64,000 bases of DNA, taken from NCBI GenBank assembly GCA_900547225.1, contig URFW01000001.1, positions 62,001-126,000 of the forward strand, read 5' to 3'. How positions within the stretch are numbered: position 1 is the first letter of the stretch; each line of letters begins with the position of its first letter. Source of the DNA: an uncultured Mycoplasmatota bacterium (GTDB lineage Bacteria > Bacillota_I > Bacilli_A > RF39 > UBA660). The notes under the pieces were generated by a model, which made no database searches, was not told the DNA's origin, and saw nothing but the letters and a program-made list of their open reading frames with translations. The position numbers were made by a program, and so were the translations under genes. Positions 1 to 8,228 of the stretch are shown here, piece after piece.

Positions 1-222
1 GATCAAATAATTAAGGATTATGTTGAGTTTATTAACATAATTAAGGAACTTAGAAATGAGAATAAGGCTTTAGAAAGAGAAAACATCGATTTAAAGCATG
101 AACTTAGAGATTTAAAAGCTAATATTGATATTGTTAAGAAAAGTGAAAAAGAAATTACCAACGTAGATATATTAAGACGTTTATCACAACTGGAAAAATA
201 TATATATGATAAAGATGAGTAA
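1..222 (+). CDS. gpsB: GpsB-like cell division protein, C-terminal part
   Basis: The reading frame is open from base 1 and ends with TAA at 220-222, so only the last 73 residues are visible. They form a charged coiled coil rich in Glu, Lys and Leu, followed by the tail TNVDILRRLSQLEKYIYDKDE-like segment, whose core NVDILRRLSQLEK closely matches the conserved C-terminal oligomerisation helix of GpsB (NFDILKRLSNLEK in Bacillus). GpsB is a cytoplasmic DivIVA-family adaptor that links penicillin-binding proteins to the division machinery. The neighbour supports the call, because gpsB lies next to rnpB in Bacillus and here the RNase P RNA begins directly after the stop codon. The membrane-binding N-terminal domain is outside the window. 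Confidence 0.85.
   Translation, partial: DQIIKDYVEFINIIKELRNENKALERENIDLKHELRDLKANIDIVKKSEKEITNVDILRRLSQLEKYIYDKDE
181..210 (+). promoter_or_regulatory. Possible rnpB promoter inside gpsB
   Basis: TTATCA (181-186) and TATGAT (205-210) are separated by 18 bases. A start about seven bases further on would coincide with the 5' end of the RNase P RNA at 223. The match is moderate, and the RNA could also be processed from a gpsB transcript. Confidence 0.35.
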
Positions 223-576
223 TGGTTTTTACGTAAACGCTGCTAATTATTAGTAGAGGAAAGTCCACGCTCACACGGACCTGTAACGGACGTAGTGTTC
301 ATGCAAAGGGAACAAATAACCTTTGGTAGGATTTAATCCTAACGGCGTCGAGGTAGCCTAAGTTTTTAATATGGCTATATTAGGCATAAAGTGCCATAGT
401 GACGATTTTGCTTGGAAACTTGCAAAGTGGAACGGGTAAACCCCATGAGTGAGAAACCCAAATTTGGTAGGGGAACTTCTATGAAGGAACAAAAACGGAT
501 TAGAAGATGCTTTTTAAAAGCATAGATAAATGTTTACGACCAGATATCTGGTACAGAACGTGGCTTATTAAAACTA
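223..576 (+). ncRNA. rnpB: RNase P RNA, apparently Bacillus type (class B)
   Basis: This is the catalytic RNA of RNase P, which matures the 5' ends of tRNAs. The universal core is clear: GAGGAAAGTCCACGCTC at about 255-272, AAAGTGCCATAGTGACGA around 390, GGTAAACCCC around 437, and GAGAAACCCAAATTTGGTAG around 451. The last stretch and the following GGGGAAC-TTCT resemble the Bacillus type-B RNA more than the ancestral type A. I set the ends by the terminal P1 helix, in which 223-231 pairs with 568-576 (mostly A-U pairs with G-U wobbles). The conserved ACAGAACGTGGCTTA segment (553-567) lies just before the 3' arm. The gene begins one base after the gpsB stop codon. Confidence 0.95.
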
Positions 577-607
577 TTATTTATTTATATAAAGGAGTGA
601 ACTTAAG

Positions 608-1090
608 TTGAAGGAGATTGGTGAAAAGCTAAAGGCTGCAAGGGAAGAACACGGTGTTAGTGTTGATGAAGCAGCAGAAGATTTAAACCTTAGAGCTTCA
701 CAAATAGAAAACATAGAAAAAGGAAACTTAAAGGTATTTAAAGATGTGTTTTATTTAAAATCATTTATTAGATCATACGCCAAGTATTTAGGACTTGATG
801 AAGATGCTATAATGGATGAGTTTAACGAGTACTTTTTTGAGGAAACATCAAAGATTCCAATCGCGGAGATAGAAAAGGCTTCACGTGCAAAGGAAAAGGA
901 AAAAGCATCTGATAAAAAGGTTGCATCTCCATACACGGTAGATGATAAACCAAAGTCAAAGGTGCCCGCTATTATAGTTACACTTATAATTTTATTGTTA
1001 TTATTTTTAATAGGATATTTAGTTGTAACGGAATATGTTATTCCTAAAAATGATAATGATAATAGTGTTTTAACTTATTTAGAGAATTAA
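608..1090 (+). CDS. RodZ/YmfM-like membrane-anchored HTH protein
   Basis: The protein has 160 residues. An N-terminal Xre-type helix-turn-helix domain (about 1-75, opening IGEKLKAAREEHGVSVDEAA) is followed by a charged linker and one membrane segment (about 119-140), with only a short external tail. This is the RodZ/YmfM layout, in which the HTH domain binds MreB and helps set rod shape, but the usual long periplasmic beta domain is nearly absent. The start is a TTG at 608, chosen because AAAGGAGTGA lies at 591-600 with good spacing. It precedes pgsA and recA, the same order as ymfM-pgsA-(cinA)-recA in Bacillus; cinA is missing here. Confidence 0.75.
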   Translation: MKEIGEKLKAAREEHGVSVDEAAEDLNLRASQIENIEKGNLKVFKDVFYLKSFIRSYAKYLGLDEDAIMDEFNEYFFEETSKIPIAEIEKASRAKEKEKASDKKVASPYTVDDKPKSKVPAIIVTLIILLLLFLIGYLVVTEYVIPKNDNDNSVLTYLEN

Positions 1091-1101
1091 GAGGTGGATA
1101 T

Positions 1102-1731
1102 ATGAACTTAGCTAATAGAATAACAATGATTAGAATATTTTTAACGGTTTTATTAATCGTTTTATTACTATTCCCATTTTACATGGTAAACATTGAATTT
1201 CCAAAAGTGTTAATTGGTACTATAACGGTAGATATTAAGTATTTTATTGCGGCAGGATTATTTGCTATTGCATCAATTACAGATGCTATTGATGGTCATA
1301 TTGCAAGAAGTCGTAATATGGTAACGGATTTTGGTAAAATGACTGATGCAATTGCAGATAAAATGTTAGTTAACTCAAGTTTAATTATTTTAACTGCACA
1401 AGGAATGGTATCACCTGCTATTACGGTTATAATCGTTTTAAGAGATACTGTTGTAGATACGATTAAGATGATTGCAGGAAGTAAGGGAAAGGTAGTTGCT
1501 GCTATAAAGTCTGGTAAGATTAAAACAACGTTTTTAATGCTAGGTATAATATTTACCATGTGTTATAATTTACCATTTGAATTATTTAATCTTGATATAG
1601 CAAGTTTCTTACTTGTTTTGGCAACTGTATTTGCAATTATTTCAGGAATTCAGTATTACATAATGAATAAAGATATAATTTTTTCTAAAGAAGAAATATC
1701 AGATTCTGCAAATAAAAAAACACAGAAATAG
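1102..1731 (+). CDS. pgsA: CDP-diacylglycerol--glycerol-3-phosphate 3-phosphatidyltransferase
   Basis: PgsA makes phosphatidylglycerol phosphate from CDP-diacylglycerol and glycerol-3-phosphate, the committed step to phosphatidylglycerol. The 209-residue protein is an integral membrane protein of several hydrophobic helices. It carries the full CDP-alcohol phosphatidyltransferase signature DG-x2-AR-x8-G-x3-D-x3-D, seen as DAIDGHIARSR...DFGKMTDAIADK (about residues 61-88). The ATG at 1102 has GAGGTGG just upstream, and the gap to the rodZ-like gene is 11 bases, so the two are probably cotranscribed. The phosphatidylglycerol produced would also feed the LtaS-like enzyme encoded at 30484. Length and motif are normal for the family. 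Confidence 0.93.
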   Translation: MNLANRITMIRIFLTVLLIVLLLFPFYMVNIEFPKVLIGTITVDIKYFIAAGLFAIASITDAIDGHIARSRNMVTDFGKMTDAIADKMLVNSSLIILTAQGMVSPAITVIIVLRDTVVDTIKMIAGSKGKVVAAIKSGKIKTTFLMLGIIFTMCYNLPFELFNLDIASFLLVLATVFAIISGIQYYIMNKDIIFSKEEISDSANKKTQK

Positions 1732-1785
1732 AATTTTAGCTTAGACAAAAAATGAATTTAGTAGAAGAATCATAGTACAAACTTT

Positions 1786-1799
1786 CAAACATTTGTTCG
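1786..1799 (+). promoter_or_regulatory. LexA (SOS) operator-like box upstream of recA
   Basis: CAAACATTTGTTCG differs from the Gram-positive LexA/DinR consensus CGAAC-N4-GTTCG only in the left half-site (CAAAC instead of CGAAC). It ends ten bases before the recA -35 element, a placement that fits repression of recA by LexA. The assignment is by similarity only. Confidence 0.6.
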
Positions 1800-1808
1800 A
1801 AAAAGTAC

Positions 1809-1837
1809 TTGATTTTTCTTTTTTAATGGATTATAAT
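1809..1837 (+). promoter_or_regulatory. recA promoter
   Basis: TTGATT (1809-1814) and TATAAT (1832-1837) are separated by 17 bases. The predicted start, about 1844, lies roughly 25 bases before the recA start codon and 13 bases before its AGGAGG site. Confidence 0.7.
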
Positions 1838-1868
1838 GTTATTGTAATCAATGACTAGGAGGATATTT

Positions 1869-2891
1869 ATGGCAAAGAAAGCTTTAAATGATAAGACTTT
1901 AGAACAAGTTCTTGCAGACATAGAAAAACAATTTGGTAAGGGTTCAATAATGAAATTAGGTGATGAAAGTCATAATGAAATAGACACGGTATCATCTGGA
2001 TCTCTTACTTTAGATATAGCACTTGGTGTTGGGGGTTATCCAAAGGGAAGAATAATTGAAATATATGGACCAGAATCATCAGGTAAAACTACGTTTGCAC
2101 TTGAGGCTATTGCAGAGGTACAAAAAGCAGGAGGTAAAGCAGCGTTTATAGATGCAGAGCATGCACTTGATCCAGTTTATGCTAAAAACCTAGGAGTAGA
2201 TATTAATGATTTATTATTATCACAACCAGATACTGGTGAACAAGCACTAGAAATTTGTGAAGCATTAGTTAGAAGTGAAGCTATAAGCATAGTTGTAATA
2301 GATTCGGTTGCAGCACTTGTTCCACAAGCAGAAATAGAAGGTGAAATGGGTGATAGTCACGTAGGACTTCAAGCAAGATTAATGAGTCAGGCTTTAAGAA
2401 AGTTATCTGGAACTATTAGCAAAACCAATACAATTGCAATATTTATTAATCAGTTAAGAGAAAAAGTAGGTGTTTTATTTGGTAATCCGGAAACTACACC
2501 AGGTGGTAGAGCACTTAAATTCTATTCAACTATTAGATTAGATGTAAGACGTGGTGAACAAATTAAAAATGGAGATAATGTAATAGGTAATAAAACCAAC
2601 GTTAAGATAGTAAAAAATAAGGTTGCTCCTCCATTTAAAACTGCATCAGTTGAAATTATGTATGGACAAGGCGTTTCAAGGGAAGCTGAAATACTTGATT
2701 TAGCATCAGAAATAGGAATTGTTGATAAAAGTGGAGCTTGGTATTCATATAATGGAGAAAAAATTGGCCAAGGTAAGGAGAATGCTAAACAATTCTTAAG
2801 AGATAATCCTACTATTAAAGAAGAAATAGAAAATAAGGTTCGTGAAAGTCACGGCATTTTAAAACAAGATAAAGAAACAGATAAAAAATAA
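1869..2891 (+). CDS. recA: Recombinase A
   Basis: RecA polymerises on single-stranded DNA, drives strand exchange in homologous recombination and triggers LexA self-cleavage. The protein of 340 residues has the Walker A motif GPESSGKTT, the Walker B segment [12 protein letters not shown], and the L2 region with [21 protein letters not shown], all in canonical form and at normal length. An earlier in-frame ATG exists at 1851, but AGGAGG at 1857-1862 sits six bases before the ATG at 1869 and the protein then begins MAKKAL, so 1869 is preferred. A LexA-like box and a sigma-A-type promoter lie directly upstream, and a hairpin terminator follows at 2902, so recA is a single-gene transcript. Confidence 0.97.
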   Translation: MAKKALNDKTLEQVLADIEKQFGKGSIMKLGDESHNEIDTVSSGSLTLDIALGVGGYPKGRIIEIYGPESSGKTTFALEAIAEVQKAGGKAAFIDAEHALDPVYAKNLGVDINDLLLSQPDTGEQALEICEALVRSEAISIVVIDSVAALVPQAEIEGEMGDSHVGLQARLMSQALRKLSGTISKTNTIAIFINQLREKVGVLFGNPETTPGGRALKFYSTIRLDVRRGEQIKNGDNVIGNKTNVKIVKNKVAPPFKTASVEIMYGQGVSREAEILDLASEIGIVDKSGAWYSYNGEKIGQGKENAKQFLRDNPTIKEEIENKVRESHGILKQDKETDKK

Positions 2892-2901
2892 AATAATAAT
2901 T

Positions 2902-2928
2902 GAAACTGGTTAATACTGGTTTCTTTTT
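2902..2928 (+). terminator. recA terminator
   Basis: A nine-pair stem (GAAACTGGT with ACTGGTTTC, including two G-U pairs, loop TAAT) is followed by TTTTT. Confidence 0.7.
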
Positions 2929-2998
2929 ATATACACATAAAAAAAGACACTTAATACGTATATTTTTTCTTTATATTTAAGACTTTTTAATTAAATTT

Positions 2999-3007
2999 TG
3001 TTATAAT
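2999..3007 (+). promoter_or_regulatory. Extended -10 promoter of ligA
   Basis: TGTTATAAT matches the extended -10 consensus, and no convincing -35 is visible. Transcription would begin near 3014, leaving a leader of only about ten bases before the ligA ATG and almost no room for a ribosome binding site. Confidence 0.5.
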
Positions 3008-3022
3008 ATTTATGGTGATAAA

Positions 3023-5002
3023 ATGGATAATATAAAATTAAGAATGGATGAATTAATAGATATAATTAATGAAGCTAGTATTAAGTATTATGTAGATGAT
3101 AATCCTAGTATTACTGACCAAGAATATGATGATTATTATAATGAATTATTAAAACTTGAAGAGAAATATCCTGATTTAAAAAGAAGTGATTCGCCAACTT
3201 TAAGAGTAGGTGGAAAGGTAGTAGATAAATTTGAAAAGGTAACTCATGAAAGTCCTATGCTTTCGTTTGATGATATATTTAATGAGGATGAAATAGTTCT
3301 TTTTGATGAAAGAATAAAAAAGACTTGTCATAATGCGACTTATACTTTAGAGCCTAAAATGGACGGGTTATCTGGCTCATTATTATATGAAAAAGGCGTA
3401 CTTAAAAGGGCTGCGACAAGGGGAGACGGACTTATCGGAGAAAATATTACTCATAACGTAAAAACTATAAAATCAGTTCCTTTAAGACTTAATAAGGAAC
3501 TTGATATAGAAGTTCGTGGTGAAATATATATGAGTAAGGCTTCTTTTGAAAAGTGTAATAAAGAAAAAGAAAAAAGAGGTGAAAATTTATTTGCTAACCC
3601 AAGAAATGCTGCAGCAGGTTCTGTAAGACAATTAGATAGTAAGATTGCTGCAAAAAGAAATCTAGACTTTATGGCTTATTTCATACCTAATCCAGATAAA
3701 TATGGTATAAAAACTCAAGGCGAATCTTTAGCATTTTTAAAAGAATTAGGTTTTAAAACCAATTATAATTTAAATGGTCTTGCTAAAGACGTAAATGATA
3801 TAATTAATTACATAGACGATTTAGGAAGCAAAAGATCTAATCTTCCTTTTGAAATAGATGGCGTTGTATTAAAGGTTAATAGCTTGGAAGATGAGGCAAA
3901 ATTAGGATTTACCGAAAGAGTACCTAGATGGGGAATAGCATATAAATTTCCAGCTGAGGAAGTTTTAACTACTTTAAAAGAAATAAAATTTACAGTCGGA
4001 AGAACTGGTAAGATAACACCAAATGCTCTTTTTTCACCAGTTCATGTTGCAGGTTCTGTTATATCAAAGGCAACGCTTCATAATGAAGATTATTGTTTAG
4101 ATAAGGATGTAAGGGTAGGAGATGTTATCTCAATTAGAAAAGCAGGTGACGTAATACCGGAAGTAGTAGAGGTAAAAAAAGAAAGAAGAACAGGTAAAGA
4201 AGTTCCGTTTAAGATGATAGAAAACTGCCCAATGTGTGCATCAAAACTGGTTAAAGAAGATGCTAACTATTTTTGTAAAAATGATTTATGTCCCGCAAGA
4301 AAAATGGAAGGATTAATTCATTTTGCATCAAGAAATACGATGAACATAGATGGACTTGGTGAAAGGATCATAGAAGATTTTTATAATATGGGATTTATTA
4401 AGTCCATATCTGATATATATCTTTTATCAAACCATAAAGAAGACTTAATAGAACTTGAAGGCTTTGGAGAAAAAAGTGTTAACAATTTACTTGAAAGTAT
4501 TGAAAATTCAAAAAACAACTCTTTAGAGAAGGTTCTTTTTGCACTAGGAATAAGACATGTTGGTAAAAAAACTGCTAAAATACTTGCTAAAAGATACAAA
4601 AATATAGATAATATAATTAATATTAATATGGATGAACTAACAAACGTTAATGATATAGGTGAGATAATAGCTAAAAGTGTAAGAACATATTTTGATGATC
4701 CTTTAAATTTAAAATTAATAGAGGATTTAAAGAAACTAGGCTTAAATTTCGAATATAAAGATGACTCATCAGACGACACATTATCTGGTATGACGTTTGT
4801 TTTAACAGGAACTTTAGAGAAGTATAAAAGAGAAGAATTAACTAAGATTCTAGAAGATAAGGGTGCTAAGGTAACAAGTTCGGTTACTAAAAAGACAACT
4901 GGTGTTATCGTAGGAGATAAACCTGGCTCAAAATATGATAAAGCATTAAAGCTTGGTGTTAAAATATATAAAGAAGAAGATGTCTTAAACATCATAAAAT
5001 AA
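3023..5002 (+). CDS. ligA: NAD-dependent DNA ligase LigA
   Basis: LigA seals nicks in DNA during replication and repair, using NAD+ as AMP donor. The 659-residue protein shows the whole domain series: Ia region with YYVDDNPSITDQEYDDYYNEL (NAD binding, split here as YYVDD and DQEYD), adenylation motif EPKMDG with the nucleophilic Lys (about residue 113), OB fold, four-Cys zinc site (CPMC...FCKNDLC, about 400-420), helix-hairpin-helix repeats around 445-560, and a C-terminal BRCT domain (about 583-659) with GMTFVLTGTL. The usual KIDG is KMDG here. The ATG at 3023 has no strong Shine-Dalgarno site. It follows the recA terminator and has its own promoter. Confidence 0.97.
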   Translation: MDNIKLRMDELIDIINEASIKYYVDDNPSITDQEYDDYYNELLKLEEKYPDLKRSDSPTLRVGGKVVDKFEKVTHESPMLSFDDIFNEDEIVLFDERIKKTCHNATYTLEPKMDGLSGSLLYEKGVLKRAATRGDGLIGENITHNVKTIKSVPLRLNKELDIEVRGEIYMSKASFEKCNKEKEKRGENLFANPRNAAAGSVRQLDSKIAAKRNLDFMAYFIPNPDKYGIKTQGESLAFLKELGFKTNYNLNGLAKDVNDIINYIDDLGSKRSNLPFEIDGVVLKVNSLEDEAKLGFTERVPRWGIAYKFPAEEVLTTLKEIKFTVGRTGKITPNALFSPVHVAGSVISKATLHNEDYCLDKDVRVGDVISIRKAGDVIPEVVEVKKERRTGKEVPFKMIENCPMCASKLVKEDANYFCKNDLCPARKMEGLIHFASRNTMNIDGLGERIIEDFYNMGFIKSISDIYLLSNHKEDLIELEGFGEKSVNNLLESIENSKNNSLEKVLFALGIRHVGKKTAKILAKRYKNIDNIININMDELTNVNDIGEIIAKSVRTYFDDPLNLKLIEDLKKLGLNFEYKDDSSDDTLSGMTFVLTGTLEKYKREELTKILEDKGAKVTSSVTKKTTGVIVGDKPGSKYDKALKLGVKIYKEEDVLNIIK

Positions 5003-5033
5003 TCATAAAAAAATCATATATTAATAGTCAAAC

Positions 5034-5061
5034 TTGACAAATATAAAAATTATGATAGTAT
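5034..5061 (+). promoter_or_regulatory. Promoter of the AMP-ligase leader
   Basis: TTGACA (5034-5039) and TAGTAT (5056-5061) are separated by 16 bases; the start would be near 5068. Confidence 0.6.
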
Positions 5062-5067
5062 ATTTAT

Positions 5068-5159
5068 CAGAATTTTTATTGATGTTTGCTTGTACAGAAA
5101 CATTATTATAGCAAGCAGATAAAAGGGTCTTGTTTGCAAAATCAGGACCTTTTATTTTT
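5068..5159 (+). promoter_or_regulatory. Attenuator-like structured leader, class unknown
   Basis: Three helices compete for the same bases. P1 pairs TTTGCTTG (5085-5092) with CAAGCAGA (5112-5119). An antiterminator can pair GCAAGCAGA (5111-5119) with TCTTGTTTGC (5128-5137). The terminator pairs AAAAGGGTCTTG (5121-5132) with CAGGACCTTTT (5143-5153), followed by a T-rich tail. P1 and the terminator can coexist, while the middle helix excludes both, which is the logic of a riboswitch or protein-controlled attenuator. The P1 loop (5093-5111) does not match any riboswitch consensus I know. A nine-codon ATG frame at 5083 has no ribosome binding site, so a leader peptide seems unlikely. The element ends 30 bases before the ligase gene. 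Confidence 0.6.
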
Positions 5160-5190
5160 AGAGTAAAAAGGGAGTTTATGGGAGGACGTT

Positions 5191-7176
5191 ATGGAAAATA
5201 AAATGAACAATAATAAAACAGACATTAATAAAACTAAATACAGGTATTTTTTAGATAATGCAAATAAATTTTTAAGTAAGACTGCTATTACATATGCAAT
5301 ACCAATAGAAAAAGGTCCGACAGATGAAGATTCTGTAGATTTAAATAGAATATATAAAGATGTTAAAATTTCAAAAAGAAAATTAATTGAGCAAATAAAT
5401 ATGACAGCTGATGCTTTATGGATGATGGGAATAAGAGAAGGGGATATAGTTACAATATGTTCTTCAAATACACCTGAAACAATATATATGGATTATGCTT
5501 TAAATAAAATAGGTGCAGTTCCTAATTATATATATCCTAATCTTACTGCTGACGAAATGAAATATTTCTTTGAGGAATCAAAAAGTGAATATGTGTTTAT
5601 GCTAGGTGAACCTGAAATTAAAAAAACAGTTTTAGAGGGTGCTAATAATACAAGTGTTAAAACAATAATAGAAGCATCTGCTATTGAATCATTTCCAGAG
5701 TTGTTTAAGATGATTGCTAGCAAGAAAAATAAAACAACTGATATAGATGATGATAGGATTTTGAAATGGAAAGATTTTATTAGGTTAGGCAAGGAAAATA
5801 AGGGTGTTTCACAAGAGTGTAAGTATGATGAGAATAAAATGAGCTGTCTTATGCATACAAGTGGTACAACTAGTACACCAAAGGCAGTTATGCAATCTAA
5901 TAAAAATCCGAATGCAATAGTTAGAAATTATGAATTATCTGGCCAAAAGTTTGAGCCAGGGAAACGTTATCTACAAGTGCTTCCAATATTTGTTTCTTTT
6001 GGTAACTCTACATTTCAAGCAATGTTTTGTAATAATGTTGAAATAGTAATGATACCTGAAATGAATCCTAAAAATTTTCCTGGATTGATAGAAAAATACG
6101 AACCAAATTATTTGACAGTAACACCATCTCATTGGGCAGCTCTTCCAAAAAGTAAGAGAATAGCCAACAAGGATTTAAGTTTCTTTGAGTTAATAGGAAC
6201 TGGTGGAGATGGATTTGCTAATATAGAAGATAGAATAAATAGTTATTTAAGGCAACATGGTTGTAATATTCCTATAACCGATGGATATGGATCAACTGAA
6301 GTTTCCGCAATAGCCTTATCTAATTTAGTTAGTTCATATAAAAAGGACAGCCTTGGTAAACCAATGGGTAATGTAAAGGTTGGTATATTTGATCCTGAAA
6401 CAGGAGAAAAGTTAGGGGTAGATGAAGTTGGAGAAATTGCTATTTCTGGTGATACGGTAACATTAGGATATTTTAATGACCCAGAAACAACTAGTAAAGT
6501 ATATAGAAAACATAATGATGGTAATATATGGGTTCATATGGGAGACTTAGGTAGAATAGATAGTGACGGATTTGGACACTACGAAGGAAGAATTAAAAAC
6601 GTAATCGCTAGAAGATCATTTAAGTTCTCACCACTAGCAGAAGAACAAAAGATAGAATCACATCCAAACGTTGATAAATGCTGTATAGTAGCTATGCCAA
6701 GTAAAGAAGAAGGACAAGTACCAAGTGCGCATATAACTCTTTTCGATTATTCTAAACAGGAAGAAACTTTAAGTGAAATAATAAAAATGTCTGGAGAAAT
6801 CCAAGAATTACATAGACCAATTTCTTATAAAATAAGAAAAGAAATGCCAAGAACGAAAAATAACAAATTTAATTTAAATGCTTTAAAAATTGAAGATATT
6901 GCTTCAATGTTTAATGGAGTTATGAGCGCTGAAATAACAGCCTTAAATGATTCAAATTATGATTATAAATTAGAAATAGAAATAAATCCAGAATTAAATT
7001 CTGAATTACCAAATAATATGGATGGTATAGAAGATAGTATAAGAAAATATGTAACAAGTATGATGATAAGTGAGAAAATCGCTAGATGTAATATTTTATA
7101 TAACATTAAAATAGTGAACAAAAAATATGTTGACTCTGGAGTTCATAGAGAAAAATCATATGTAAAGGCGTTGTAA
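5191..7176 (+). CDS. AMP-forming acyl/aryl-CoA ligase-like protein (ANL superfamily)
   Basis: ANL enzymes activate a carboxylic acid with ATP to an acyl-adenylate, usually for transfer to CoA or a carrier. The 661-residue protein has the phosphate-binding loop MHTSGTTSTPKAVM (about 218-231), the adenine motif DGYGSTEVSA (about 362), the hinge region with GDLGRIDSDGFGHYEGRIKNV (split: GDLGRIDSDG, then YEGRIKNV), and a C-terminal lid around 480-565. A further 90-residue tail (about 570-661) is not typical and I do not recognise it. The substrate cannot be told. The ATG at 5191 follows GGAGG at 5181-5185. Expression is probably controlled by the terminator-bearing leader upstream. No acyl carrier or thioesterase gene is adjacent. 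Confidence 0.8.
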   Translation: MENKMNNNKTDINKTKYRYFLDNANKFLSKTAITYAIPIEKGPTDEDSVDLNRIYKDVKISKRKLIEQINMTADALWMMGIREGDIVTICSSNTPETIYMDYALNKIGAVPNYIYPNLTADEMKYFFEESKSEYVFMLGEPEIKKTVLEGANNTSVKTIIEASAIESFPELFKMIASKKNKTTDIDDDRILKWKDFIRLGKENKGVSQECKYDENKMSCLMHTSGTTSTPKAVMQSNKNPNAIVRNYELSGQKFEPGKRYLQVLPIFVSFGNSTFQAMFCNNVEIVMIPEMNPKNFPGLIEKYEPNYLTVTPSHWAALPKSKRIANKDLSFFELIGTGGDGFANIEDRINSYLRQHGCNIPITDGYGSTEVSAIALSNLVSSYKKDSLGKPMGNVKVGIFDPETGEKLGVDEVGEIAISGDTVTLGYFNDPETTSKVYRKHNDGNIWVHMGDLGRIDSDGFGHYEGRIKNVIARRSFKFSPLAEEQKIESHPNVDKCCIVAMPSKEEGQVPSAHITLFDYSKQEETLSEIIKMSGEIQELHRPISYKIRKEMPRTKNNKFNLNALKIEDIASMFNGVMSAEITALNDSNYDYKLEIEINPELNSELPNNMDGIEDSIRKYVTSMMISEKIARCNILYNIKIVNKKYVDSGVHREKSYVKAL

Positions 7177-7212
7177 AATTAATATATAAAACATTTCTTT
7201 AACTATAATTTG

Positions 7213-7221
7213 TGATATACT
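7213..7221 (+). promoter_or_regulatory. Extended -10 element before 7239
   Basis: TG-A-TATACT matches an extended -10 promoter; a start near 7228 would give a very short leader. Confidence 0.35.
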
Positions 7222-7238
7222 TAAGTCGGAGGTATAGT

Positions 7239-7925
7239 ATGAATTCAACGATTTTTTTCTCAGCTTGTAGTTTACTTTATTGCATTTTGTTACTTATTAT
7301 ATTTAAAGTAAAAAATAAAAGCAATAATAAGAAAAGAAATATTTTAAAGGCACTTCTCCTTATAAACCTATTTGGGTTAATATTAGAAGTTTTAGGAATA
7401 TTCTTGGGTGGAAATTACGAACATTTTAAACTATTAAATGATATTGTTTTAAGATTGATATTGGTATATTATTTTACTTGGGTGTTTGTATTTATAATAT
7501 ATGTAATGGTAATTTCTAGCGAAAATGAGTATGTTAGTAAAAATAAAATGATTATTTGGTCGATATTATACTTAATAGTATTGATAGTTGGTATGGTTTT
7601 ACTTTTAGATTATAATACAAGGAATGGAGTAATAATATATACATCTGGTCCAGCAATAAACGTTGTATACTTTTATTCTTTATTTTGCGATGCTATTGGA
7701 TTGCTTTTAATGTTTAAGAATGCAAAAGAAATAAAAGGTTCTAAATATGTCCCACTTTTTGTATTGATATCTTTTGGAACTATAATATCAATGATTCAAT
7801 CTTCTCATCCTGAATTGTTGTTATCGTCTACTATGCAAACGTTTGTAACGTATATAATTTACTTTACCATGGAAGATAGTAAAGCAAAAGAAGCAGTAAA
7901 AAAATTAGAAAAGGAAAAGAAGTAA
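7239..7925 (+). CDS. Polytopic membrane protein, resembling a lone sensor input domain
   Basis: The 228-residue product has six or seven hydrophobic segments spread from residue 3 to about 210, and then stops after a short charged stretch (KAKEAVKKLEKEK). This is the layout of the N-terminal membrane sensor region that in related proteins continues through a coiled coil into a histidine kinase or GGDEF domain, yet no catalytic domain follows, so it could be a truncated sensor or a free-standing receptor. I chose ATG 7239 because CGGAGG lies at 7227-7232; an upstream GTG at 7212 overlaps the promoter element. It lies between the AMP-ligase and a 64-residue membrane protein in the same orientation. 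I cannot assign a function. Confidence 0.6.
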   Translation: MNSTIFFSACSLLYCILLLIIFKVKNKSNNKKRNILKALLLINLFGLILEVLGIFLGGNYEHFKLLNDIVLRLILVYYFTWVFVFIIYVMVISSENEYVSKNKMIIWSILYLIVLIVGMVLLLDYNTRNGVIIYTSGPAINVVYFYSLFCDAIGLLLMFKNAKEIKGSKYVPLFVLISFGTIISMIQSSHPELLLSSTMQTFVTYIIYFTMEDSKAKEAVKKLEKEKK

Positions 7926-7939
7926 TGCTTTTCTTTTTT
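7914..7939 (+). terminator. Possible weak terminator
   Basis: GAAAAG (7914-7919) pairs with CTTTTC (7928-7933) before six Ts, overlapping the stop codon of the preceding gene. It is weak and may allow read-through into 7956. Confidence 0.35.
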
Positions 7940-7955
7940 AAGGAGGATGATTAAG

Positions 7956-8150
7956 TTGCAACAAAATGTAGAAAATACAATTAACTTATTTGACAAATTA
8001 TCCATGAAGTATTACGGATATTTATATACTGCTTCAATCGCAAAAGAAGCAGCATCAGGAAAAGAAGGTAATGGTGGAATCCTAATAGTAGGTATGATTA
8101 TAGTTATAGTAGGACTAATAGGATTTATATTAACTAAAAATAAAAATTAA
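7956..8150 (+). CDS. Small single-pass membrane protein
   Basis: The product has 64 residues. The first 43 are hydrophilic to amphipathic (FDKLSMKYYGYLYTASIAK), a glycine-rich turn (GKEGNGG) follows, and a single strongly hydrophobic helix (ILIVGMIIVIVGLIGFIL) ends in a short Lys/Asn tail. AGGAGG at 7941-7946 directly abuts an in-frame ATG at 7947 but lies nine bases from a TTG at 7956, so TTG is the better start. The gene is 30 bases after the preceding membrane protein and is closed by a clear terminator. It may be a partner of that protein, but I do not recognise either, and the function is unknown. Confidence 0.55.
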   Translation: MQQNVENTINLFDKLSMKYYGYLYTASIAKEAASGKEGNGGILIVGMIIVIVGLIGFILTKNKN

Positions 8151-8174
8151 CAGAAATAAAGTTTCTGTTTTTTT
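8151..8174 (+). terminator. Terminator after 7956 gene
   Basis: CAGAAA and TTTCTG form a six-pair stem around TAAAG, followed by seven Ts. Confidence 0.75.
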
Positions 8175-8186
8175 ATTGTAATAAAA

Positions 8187-8195
8187 TGATATAAT
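8187..8195 (+). promoter_or_regulatory. Extended -10 promoter of 8229 gene
   Basis: TGATATAAT matches the extended -10 consensus 34 bases before the deacetylase start codon. Confidence 0.5.
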
Positions 8196-8228
8196 AATAT
8201 TGATAAGTGTAAGGAAAGTGTTTAGTGT

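Noticed and set aside
4381..4995. Long minus-strand ORF inside ligA
   Set aside because: It is a shadow of the ligA frame with Leu/Ser-rich nonsense composition.
5083..5112. A nine-codon ATG ORF (MFACTETLL) in the AMP-ligase leader
   Set aside because: No Shine-Dalgarno sequence precedes it and no amino acid is over-represented.
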